64,000 nucleotides of DNA, taken from Carposina sasakii. Lineage: Eukaryota > Arthropoda > Insecta > Lepidoptera > Carposinidae. The position numbers and the translations under genes were made by a program. Numbering within the stretch: the first letter of the stretch is position 1; each line of letters begins with the position of its first letter. The stretch spans positions 3,162,001 to 3,226,000 of the forward strand of contig CP053152.1 in assembly GCA_014607495.2 (NCBI GenBank), in the 5' to 3' direction. This document shows, in pieces, positions 36,912 to 49,100 of this stretch. The notes under the pieces were generated by a model. The model saw only the letters and a list, made by a program, of their open reading frames with translations, was not told where the DNA came from and searched no databases.

Positions 36912-39900
36912 GCTCAGCTCTCCTTTGACGTCTATTACGTTTAGCCGTCGTAACACCTAGTGTTATTAAATATTTTTAAAATCTTAACTAGTCTAGTCAC
37001 GATAAGTGAAAAATAAATGATTATATTTTATTTAATGGTCTCAATTCTACAATTAATAAAATAAAAATGTATCTGAGTATAAAATTCATTCTCTCGTATA
37101 GATTTATTACTTTGCTATTCCACAAAATTAAATGTATTCATTCTAAATTAACAAATTAATTAAATAGCACTTGCATTACCACCTCAGAAATGTTTCCGAA
37201 ATCTTATTTAGACGACATGCATATAGAATCGAGGCCATTAGAAAACTAAATTTAATTTATAGAAATTATGACGATAATAATTATTATGTATCAATCACTA
37301 ATAAAAATATAAACAATGCTAAGAAACTTTATTTTACTCAAATTGCATATTGGATTTGTTAGACGTATAGTCTATGTTTTTGGGCAAATTATATTAATCA
37401 TTTTTAACTATAGGTACATAAATGAAAAATATAGGTACTTTACTTCTTTACTAAGTAGGTAAATGTCTTTAAATATTTTAAATTACATTTAGAAATAATT
37501 AAATGAAAGAGTAAGGATTCAGCAAGCCGTCGATGTTTTAGATTTAGAATCTAGATTTTAGCCAGAGCATAAAGGTTGAAGCTGGAACAATAAGTAATAG
37601 AATCCCGAACACTTCTTATAAACCATAATTACCTTACTCAATTTATTTCCCTTCCACCCAAACTCACCTTAGGTAGGTATAATAGATATCCTTTTTTTAA
37701 ACGTTATACTTAATCCAAACATCCAACTTATATGTACCTAAACTAAAATAAGCTAATATGTATATAATAATAATAATAATCGCTGGTAGTTATTATATTA
37801 TTATGATGTAATCATATATAATCAAACTGTATAATTATAAATCGTGTATGAAATGCATTAATAGGTAAATTTAAATAAAAATCTTTGAATTTTACAATAA
37901 ATTATAATTGTCATTGTATCAAGGTATTGAATTTTTATTATAATCTTTAAATATTGATAATGACCTATGTGTAGCTCGTAGCGTAGACATACATTATATG
38001 CATAGGTTTGTTCTGTTTTATTATTGTAGTTGGTGATATACCTATATTTATTTTTAGCACGAAAAATGTTAAGTATATCGTGATTTATTATTTGATTGTA
38101 CCTACGCTTTTTACGTAAATTTGGCAAAATATTTTTAGATTGTGTGTAGAATAGGCTAGGTCATAAGTTCACAATAAAAATGAAATGCTGTGTAGATAAT
38201 ATACCTATGATAATATGATATAGAAAATTTTATTATTGATGTGATTGAGAGAGTTCATATACCCACATCAATACCTATGATAAAAATATTACTCATTCGA
38301 TGTTAGTATTTCCGACATTAGTATTTAAGAAATAACATTACTTAACTAGGTACCAAATGTATAGGTGTACCTCCTTATTTCTCTCTCTTGATGTTGTGAT
38401 TAGACGTTATAAATCTGTATTTCTCTTATAATCTAAAATATATTGTGGAATATTATGAAACTATTGGAACAAAATATATTATACTACTTATACATATTGG
38501 TGCTCCATTATCTATTATGGATCAATTTCAAAATTATTTGATCAATATATTAAATATTACTATTCATTACTCCGTTATGGGCAATGCGGATTAATGAATG
38601 TATATGTTTATACTAACATTTTTTTTGTAAAGAATATCTTTTTTATAAACTTAGAATGTAATTAAGAGTAAAGTGCCACACACGCCACATCTTACTCGTA
38701 CTTACTTCTATAATCTTTATCAATCACTATTAAAGTTTAAATTTATTATTCCGGAAATGCTTACCTAGGTCGCTTCTACTTAGATGATTTCAACTGTGTC
38801 AAAAATCATAATAAAATAACAACATACTAAATCATTTTCTTAAGTGTTAATCTTGATGTTTACGGATATAATAATAACTATCTTAGATTAGATGTGTTGA
38901 TTTAACTATTACGCAGCTTAGTGCATAGTCTATTAATGTTAAAGTTATCTTACCATGATTAATAATCATACCAGCCATTGTGATTGTTAATATTTAGAAT
39001 AAATTTGTTTACATTTAACTACTTAAATCCGAGTTTTATTTTACCTTTATTCATAGCTAATTATTTATACAAATATTATCTACCTTTTTGGGTATTGATT
39101 GTATCTACTAGTAGGAGGTAGGTAGGTATATGTATGTAGGTATATATACTGGTTTGGAACCCAGAAAAGCAACATACTAATTACCTAGGACCCTATTTTT
39201 GCTAACCAAGTTAAAATACAATATGCAAAGCCGAAATCCCTGTCCGATTTTAATAATAACTTTCATTTACATAAAGAGAGCTTTTTATGGGCTACTAGCT
39301 GTTGCCCGCAACTTCGTCCGCGTGAACTATTTATACCTATAGATTGTAGCCTATATTCTTCTCCGTACATACTCCCAATTATATTTTTATTATACCAGAT
39401 GTTTTTTTTATTTTTAATCCGAAGATAACATCATAATATAAGTCAGGCTATAAATAAAATTATCATATTTTTTATTAATCGTGCATGTATACTTGCTTGA
39501 CATGTTAATATTGAATTTTATTATAGTTGACATAAATTTTTATATTCATTTTCTACATACATTATCTATCAATATTAAATATTCTACTGAAAGATATTTT
39601 CACCTATATAATAGCAACATTGAAATTAAAAAGTTATTTTGCTTCAATTTGATTGGATGTTAGTGATACTTTCAATTTATAACCAATCAGCGAATACCAA
39701 GCACTCAGTGTAAAAATGTCGTCGAAAGTGTAGCATTCTGTTGTTGCTTGCTTTATTTCAATTCCAACACGTAGGCACTCACTGTTGTGATATTTAAACG
39801 ATTTCTATTATTCCGTTTTTCTTGGAATTCATAATTGTTCAGGTATAGTTTTGGTATTGTTAAAATAATCGTCTCAGGCGAAGTGACAGATGATCATCAA

Positions 39901-40188
39901 TCCTCGCCTGGGCCTTTGTATTTGTAAATAAAAACAAAAGTTCAGTGTATGTTCAACGATTTAGCAATACAGCACAAAAAAAGTCACCGTAACCATATTA
40001 TTTAGTACACGACCTTGCATTTCGTTGTGTATGCAGTAAATTGCATTTTTTACAATACCTACCGTGGAAAGTTCCCAGATTTCACGACATCTCTAGTTAT
40101 CGCTGTGGTTGTCAGTGAATGGTTGGTGGTAGGCGTATAGCTTACGTTTTCGCATTTTTGTGTATCCGTGATTTTCCTGTGTGCAGAA
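36912..40188. other. DAT 3' UTR and AT-rich intergenic DNA
   Basis: A candidate DAT poly(A) signal AATAAA is at 37012-37017, 100 bp past the stop. The rest is strongly AT-rich with an (ATA/TAA)n run near 37768 and no convincing gene on either strand. The last 150 bp are presumably the SMIM14 promoter and 5' UTR. Confidence 0.5.
39294..39420 (-). mobile_element. Helitron-like 3' end fragment
   Basis: ACTAGCTGTTGCCCGCAACT is the complement of a Helitron end with a hairpin (TTGC/GCAA) before CTAGT, and it is followed by TCGTCCGCGTGAAC. The 5' part is missing. Confidence 0.5.
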
Positions 40189-43100
40189 ATGGGTGACGAG
40201 ATTGACCCGTGCGAGTGCCTATGGAACCATGAGTTAGCTATGCGCCGTCTTATAACTCTGGTAAGTTATCAAACGACCTTGTGCTCATTAATTATTATCT
40301 AGACACGAATTTCTATTGGTTCCGCAGGCTAGACACATCAGCTATATTGTACTAACCTATCGACAATTTTATTGTTAAGAGATCCTATGTTATTGAAACT
40401 AAATAAAAATTTTGCTAATTGAATCTAGTAGCACTATTTTTTAAAGTAGCCTATAGAAAGCATAGCATGTCTCCATAATATTATATAGGTACCTAGAATA
40501 CTTCATATCATAAGGTAAATAATAATTTACACTATGCACTAGATAATGACATTTATCTATTATTATTTATTTACTAGTTTAATACATATTTTAAATATTC
40601 CCTCAGCAACCTATTATGTCATAGAAATAAAAACAAAGAGTTGTAAGCTATGCTAAAAGAGTGAGATGAAGATCAATGAAGTTTCATTTTTTTTATTAAC
40701 ACTTCTGTGGCCTTTCAATGGTCTATCTGATCATAGGTACCTGATCTGAAGGATAAAATTGATGCTCTACAGATAGGCAGTCAAATAGGCTGCCTGATCA
40801 TTGGAAAAATTGGCCCTAATTATGTTACCTGTTACCTATGTGATCAAATTTTGCTACCATGTAATTGTTTTTATGATACACCAGTACACTGCACATGTCA
40901 ATTATTTTTTATTATCATTAACCTTTATTGCCAGCAAATTCTTTTACTTAATTGCTTGTTACAAGAAATTCTTGTGCAGTTTTATGAACAATAAAAACTA
41001 CCTATCATAGAATTTTTTACTAGATTTTTATAATGATTTCATTGGGTATTTTATAATGAAATAATTAATTTATTCTTAGGAAATGACTTAAAATATATAT
41101 ATAATAATATAATATATATAATAAAGAAAATAAAGCTCAATTAGGCAATTTTTTCAATATTTAATTATGTTATCTGCCTGATAAAGGTAAGGGGTTGGTC
41201 TTAGTTGCTTTTATTATAATCTTGTTTATAATAGTTAATATGAGTCAATTTGTTTTACTTATTTGCAAATAGGTGTACAGTTGAAGTGAGTGTCTTTGCT
41301 GATCCCTTATCATGTTTAGCATAGATACTATAATGTAACATAGTTTCTGGATTGGACATTGACCTGCAACTGTGGAAATAAACAACAAAAAGTTAACTAC
41401 AAGTACATAATATTAATATTTTTCATTAAATTAATCTTGAGAAAGTAAATCAAAGAATGGTAACAGTAGTATATTACATACATAGGTCAAGCAATGTTGA
41501 ATGGTACTTATTTGCAAATAAACAAAAATCATGTAGGTTAATTATAATCTTTGGTACCTTATAGTGAGAAATACAAAAACATAAATTGTATATTTTACAT
41601 TGCACACACTCTACAATTACTTACCTACCCTAAATATCCACAGCTTCGTCAGGGTCAGTCATACTGTACAGACAATGAGTGCCTGGAGCAACTGCCTGGG
41701 CTTCCCCAACCGGAGTCAGCGGGAAACAGCTTCCTCGTGATGTTCCTGATGATGGCCCTCGCTGTGGCCATGTATGTTATGCGTCCCCAACGCAACCAGA
41801 TACAAGACTCAGGGAAACCCACAAGTAACTCTCAGGTAAGTTTATTCTGATTGATTTAGGTAGGTACTGATTAATTTTTTTGCATTTGGTATCCACATAT
41901 TTTATTACTTTGTTTAAAGGTTTGATAATATTTCTTACTATAATTAATGATTAGTATTATAAAATACAGGTAAGTAACCTACCTATGCCTGCATACCAAA
42001 TTTTCCATTACTTATGTATGTTAATATTACTAAACTACTTAAATCATATTCTCTGCATAACTCTAAGCTTGATTGATATAAATTTCGAATTTAAGAAACT
42101 TATTTTCTAATAATCTACTAGAAAAAATATATATACTAATATTATTATGGTTATAAATTCGGTTTAATTAACTATCAATATAAATAATTGTACATAGGTA
42201 CATAGTTTATTAAAGCGAAATCATTATTAACTGAATTGTAGCAGTGCCGTAATTTCGCACCCTCACATTATATTTATTCCTTACTAGCGGCCGCCCACGG
42301 ATTCGCCCGCTTGAGAGTGCATTACTCCCGTGCGAAGCCGGGGCGGGTCCCTAGTTATACATTATAAACCTTCCTCGTGAATCACTCTATCTATTTAAAA
42401 AAAACTGCTTCAAAATCTGTTCCCTAGTTTGAAAGATCTAAGCATACATAGGGACGGACAGACAGCGGCAAGCGACTTTGTTTTATAATATGTAGTGATG
42501 AATAGGAAACTAGGAAAATAGCCAATACGTATAGCTGTACTTACTATTAACGGAAATGGGTAGGCCAAAGGTCTGTCTGTGCAAGGCCTAATTGTCATCT
42601 ATTCAAGTTTGCAAAAATATACTAAAATAAAATGAATGTGGCATTTTAAACCGGTTGTGGGTGATAGATAACATGTTAACTAACGTGTTATCTAATTATA
42701 ACAAGTTTGCAAAGCGCATGCGACGCTCTTTTCGTAGTAAATATATTAAAATATTATAGTAAATTAACTTCTGTCCGTTTCGTTACAACTCGAAAATAGA
42801 ACTGCCGATTTTTATTTATGTGTGATATTCAGTGGGTCCACAAAACGTTTGAACGTTTATATTTTTTATCGATTGGTTCAGCTACTGAAGTAGTCGAGGG
42901 CATGTTGTTATATTCACTATAGTATAACAGGATTCGAACCCCGGTTCAAAATTATTTCGCCACAAAAAAAAAAAATTATGCATGAATGTATAAAGAATAA
43001 CGGACAGAGTGTTGTCAATACACAAAGAGCACATGGAGCAGGGATGTGTATTGATGCGTTATCCACCCACACATACAAACCATAGTATGCTCGGCGCCTA

Positions 43101-46100
43101 CTAGAAAATAATTAACAACCATCTACCGGGCGTAACTGAAACTAAAGTATCCTTGTCTATAGGTATATTATATTTCCCTCTGGTTGTAATAAAATTGTAA
43201 TTATGTATTCCTTATGTAGCAGCTTTAACAATGCTAATGTTTTCTTGCACACACAACTCAATTAAGCAGAAAAATATCTGCATATTTTAAAAGTTTAGTT
43301 AGGTACCTACTTTTGATTTCTTATTGCTACTAACTCTCATGTGTGTAATAAAAAAATCATCTCCCGTAAACAAGCAATCTAACATCGTTTCGCATTGACG
43401 TTCGTTATCGCAACATATCGTCGGAATAGGGAAAATAGGGAGAAATTATTAGACAATGAATTTTACGAGCGTCACAGCTATTTCAAGTGAAAATCATGAC
43501 TGTCTCAATGTCTTTCTTTAAAAATGTTACCTGTCACTATAATAATAAGCCCTCTATAAAGCAAGCGCGTACCTACCTCTGAACTTGACTCTAACCTTCC
43601 ATAAATTTTCCTCAAATCTTTATCCTTATCTAGTGTAAAATTCCTCTACACATAGTGTAATATGTTATTGTAAACTATATCGAATGAGCCATCGATTTTA
43701 AAATTAAATTGATCTGAAAATGATTTTTCTCTAATTTGTTACGCGTTCTGCGCAACTAATCCGTTGTTATATTCAACAGTTTTCTCAATTTTGCCGGTAT
43801 AAGAAACAGTCCAGTTTTCTGCAGCTTTCTGTAGATATTTAGTTGGCAATATTGCATGAATAAGAATCTATACATATAATAAAAATGTAACGGATCGCTG
43901 TCTGTACATGGAAGATAAATGAGAAAAAATATTATAGGAGACCTTTATCAACTCAATAGTACACAAAACAATGATTTTTGGAATTTTTGTCTGTTTGTCG
44001 GTTTGTCTGTGCGTTTGTGCACGATAATCTCAGAAACGGCTGAACCGATTTCTATGCAGTTTTCAGGAATATATTGTGATAGGTCCCACTTAACATACTG
44101 GGTGTAAAAAGACAACTTTGTTCTTTTAATACCTCGTATTCTTTGTAACATCACAATCATTTTTTTTTCATGGAAGTACCCCTGGGATACCACGGGTTTC
44201 CAAGATATTGAGGTCCAAAGTTACATAAATATTATCGTTTTATTTTTACATAAATCCATCTGAAATCGGTTAACAAACATTTTTTTCAAAGATACCATGT
44301 CAAAATGTTATAATGTTAGTTTTCATGTACCTAACATTTGTACTTTGAGCATCAAACGAATACATTGCTTGCCATAAAATGACAGTATTTTTCATTATTT
44401 TTTTGTCGTTTCCCAGGGTTGGTTCCATAGAAGAAAATGATCGTAACCATACAAAGAATACGAGGTATTAAAAAACATCGTTGTCTTTTTACACCCTGTA
44501 TAGGCTACTTTTTATCCCGGGAAAATGTTTTTATCCCGGATAATTTCGACATTTTGTTCTTTCTGTAGTCCACGCGGACGGAGTCGCGGGCGTCCACTAG
44601 TTTGTATGTATAAATGCAAATAAGTAATAACTTAAACGTAGACACCTACATTACATTATCATATTTCGTGCAAATCAATCATTGTCTTTGTATTTTCACC
44701 AAGATCCGCAATCTTACGCGTAACTCCTTGTTGAAAAATTCCCCTCTATTAAATTATTTGCTTGCATATCGCTTGGCTAAACCCGAACAATAACTTCTGA
44801 AAATACTAAATAGTCGCTACAGACCGATCGACGAACCGGAAGTAAATATGTAGCAAATCGTGTTTATTTGCCATTTTATCTTGGCTTTTTTTAAAAAAAA
44901 AACACTACACAACACATTAACCTAGACCCACATTAAGATCCCTAAGGTCTTGTGTCGTGGGTACTAAGCAACGGTATATAAATACATAAATAAGTATAGA
45001 AACATCCATGACTCGAAAACAAACTATTTATACAATTAAAGTATTTTATGCCGATACAGAGCAATAATACAAATGCCAAATGATTTGTATTACGGATGTC
45101 ACCTGCCTGACGTACACCCTTCCTTGAGAACAATTAGTGACAGTTTTAAAATATTATATTACTAAATCCGGTTGATAGATAGTATACCTATAATACTAGC
45201 ACGATATAATAACATTTAGCTCGTAAGATATGCCAAAATTAAATACATAGCTAACCTAGTAAGTAATCTAAGAATACGTAGGTAGATGACTATAGAAAAA
45301 CTTATGAATATGTATGGGGTGCGACAACAATAGGTTGTATTTACCTGTAGGTACCATATTGTTGAATGTATCCTATTATAATCGAAGCTAAAGTTAAATA
45401 AAACTATCAAAAGTAAAAATAAATCTGAGGGTTCCCACCGATTCATAGAATAAGTCCTTTGCCTAATTTCGGAACTAACATATTTTGTATGCATTAGCAC
45501 CGAGAATGTAGGCATACACATAGTATCTAGCGCCATTATTCAAAGGAACTATTTGAAGAAACGCAAACTAGTTGTTATGTAGGCATACATACTACATACC
45601 TTTTGCTTAAAGGAAATATACATATATGTACGTCAGAGCGAAAGCACGGTTTGCGAGTGGTCGTGAGTTCAAATCTCACTCGGGTGAAGATTTTTTCATT
45701 TTCTTATTAATATTTTATAATACATATATGAAACATGCCTAGTAGCTTGCCAGTGTGACTAATATTTTCAGTCGGAGAAATAAATTAACAAAATGACGAG
45801 TTATGCCTAAAGCATTTATTTTTCCGAAACTTACCAGCACACTTATCTATCAGGTATCTTGCCAATAGCAAAGGGAAGCGAAAAAATAATTATAATTATG
45901 AACAACTGTGCTTATCGAATCATAATGACTTTAGGTGCATTTGCATATTACCTCTGAGGTTTACCATTTACACGTCTGGTTTTTATACTTTGACGTCATT
46001 TGGTAGGAATTAATTAGGTTATTTGTTTCTTATTTTGATTTTACGTGCTTATTTGTTAAGGTTCTCACAAGCAAATGGTTGTTTTTATAACTTCATAACT

Positions 46101-49100
46101 TAGAAATTAATTGATTTGCTTGCAAATACTTAGAAGACGCGCGGCGTGCGTGATGACTCGCGTTAAAAATTGGCAACACCATTATTATTGCGTGAACGTC
46201 ATACTTATAGAACTGCAACTTTTCAATTAGCTACTTCCTCAGTTCCATTTCAAGATTTTTAGACAAGCCATAACTAATCCTAATAATAAATGAAAATAAA
46301 TAGAATAGAAATGGCAAGCACGAACCTCTTGACGTAACGTAATCGTCCGTAATTATTATAAAATCTCATTGATTTTGCTTGCGTTACGGTTCGTGCTTAC
46401 CAGTCCCAGCAAAACTTACACCTTTTTATTATTTACTTATTACATGCTACTACATTTGTCTTGCCTTCACTGGGCTAATATTAGTAATAGGAATAGGCAC
46501 TTCTGTTAGCAAACCGTAATCAGCATTCCACCTGCCCGATACAATACCGTTGTTGGTAACATTTAGACTAAATATTGACATGCAATGAAATCGAGGTCAC
46601 TGGTACAACTATCAGCGTTTTGTTATGCGTGCGTTATTGCATAAATCGGCATGTTTCTGACATTAATTATGTACAGGAAGAAAATGTGCAAGGTGTGCAT
46701 TTCTTCTATTAGGTTAGTAGACTATGAAAATGGTAGCGCAGCGAATAATTTTGGGGTCAGGCTTGTTAGACAACCTTAGCTTTTTAACGGCACTGACAGT
46801 TAAACAAATGATCCATATTGCCTACGCGTCACTTTACTTTGGGAAACTCTGCTATAAAATGTGCACGCGCATAACATTACTGTGTCATTTTATAAAGAAG
46901 AAAGCATTAACTTAGCGGCTATGCGCAAATAAAGTAGGTACATTATACAACTCGGCTCCACTACTGTGGGAAATAAATAAACTTTGGCTTGTATGTGGTA
47001 CATGACGTGTGTCGTCAAGGATACTCGTCTTCCTTCGGTACAAACATGCCGGTTGTCTTGTGTTGAGCAATCGTCGAACCGCTACGCATGTTCCGCGACA
47101 TGTGTTGTACAGCCAACAATGTGTAGGTAGACTATTAAGAAGCAACCTAAAATTGAGACAAAACACAATAGGTAGGAGTAAGCGTGTATGAAGTGTAAAA
47201 TTCCTTTATGTCCTGTTAACTCAAGTCTCTCGGCTTATTCTTATGTTAAAAAGGTGCCTGTGCGGATGCAAGGTTCTACTAGAATACATCAGCTGGATCT
47301 CCTTCCGTGCGTATCGTAATAGTCGACTAAGGAGGTCAGGGGTGTTCCCTCGGGCGATGAGCTAGCAACTTGTCACTGATTTATTATTAAACCATCTCCT
47401 GTCTCCACCATATGTGGCTGTAAGGACATCATTCGTGAACCTGTAGACTGTTTGTATATATATTGTAATGAAAAGGTCAAGACCAAAAGGCCAATGTCCC
47501 ACGAGCTGGAGTTAAGCCATTACGAGATTAACGCCATAACCAATCCCTTATAAGGACACAAGGCATGCGCATGCGCGTCAACAGAAAACAACTTTCTTTT
47601 CTGTTTTTTAATGCATTTGTAAAACGTCACTGGCGAACTGGTTATATGAATTTATCCTGATGTGACGTCAGACTGCTGTTGCCAAACTAGGATTTCCTGT
47701 ATTGTCTGTTAATATTCATATTTAACGTAGATCTTGAAGACAACTAAAGAGCAATGGACGCCGACTCTGCTTAGCTTACTAAGCTTGTGTCTTAGTTGAA
47801 ATCCCCTTAAAGCATACCTACTCGACGAGACGAACGGATCTTGATAATTTTCTGGCGGAGTAAACCTTGTTTTCCTTTATGTAAACGATAATTTTACGTT
47901 ATGTGGTATGTGTTAATTCGTAGGTACAGTTTGTAAAATTTACATTTTTGAAACGTACTCGTAAGAAGATATAATTACGCTTATCTACATAAAATATACT
48001 TATATACATTCTTCTATGCTGCTCTGGGGATGAAATAAATACGTATAATACTACAGCTGCTTCTCTTCCCGGGCATACTGTACAAGTCAGTAGAGGGACA
48101 AGAGGGTCTTGGTGTTTTGTAGGCGATGGGCTGACCACCTGTCACTACTAACCGAACTTGTACATCTCAATTATACCCTAAAAATTGGTCTGAAGTGGCA
48201 CCATGTGGTTCTATCGGCCCTTAATGCTCTGCCTACCCCGTAAGGGATAAAGGCGTGATTATGATATAGAATCATAATGACTTTAGGTGCATTTGCATAT
48301 TACCTCTGAGGTTTACCATTTACACGTCTGGTTTTTATACTTTGACGTCATTTGGTAGGAATTAATTAGGTTATTTGTTTCTTATTTTGATTTTACGTGC
48401 TTATTTGTTAAGGTTCTCACAAGCAAATGGTTGTTTTTATAACTTCATAACTTAGAAATTAATTGATTTGCTTGCAAATACTTAGAAGACGCGCGGCGTG
48501 CGTGATGACTCGCGTTAAAAATTGGCAACACCATTATTATTGCGTGAACGTCATACTTATAGAACTGCAACTTTTCAATTAGCTACTTCCTCAGTTCCAT
48601 TTCAAGATTTTTAGACAAGCCATAACTAATCCTAATAATAAATGAAAATAAATAGAATAGAAATGGCAAGCACGAACCTCTTGACGTAACGTAATCGTCC
48701 GTAATTATTATAAAATCTCATTGATTTTGCTTGCGTTACGGTTCGTGCTTACCAGTCCCAGCAAAACTTACACCTTTTTATTATTTACTTATTACATGCT
48801 ACTACATTTGTCTTGCCTTCACTGGGCTAATATTAGTAATAGGAATAGGCACTTCTGTTAGCAAACCGTAATCAGCATTCCACCTGCCCGATACAATACC
48901 GTTGTTGGTAACATTTAGACTAAATATTGACATGCAATGAAATCGAGGTCACTGGTACAACTATCAGCGTTTTGTTATGCGTGCGTTATTGCATAAATCG
49001 GCATGTTTCTGACATTAATTATGTACAGGAAGAAAATGTGCAAGGTGTGCATTTCTTCTATTAGGTTAGTAGACTATGAAAATGGTAGCGCAGCGAATAA

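Noticed and set aside
46724..46915. 63-residue frame present twice (also at 49076)
   Set aside because: The duplicate comes from the 2,352-bp tandem duplication; no recognisable protein content or splice context.
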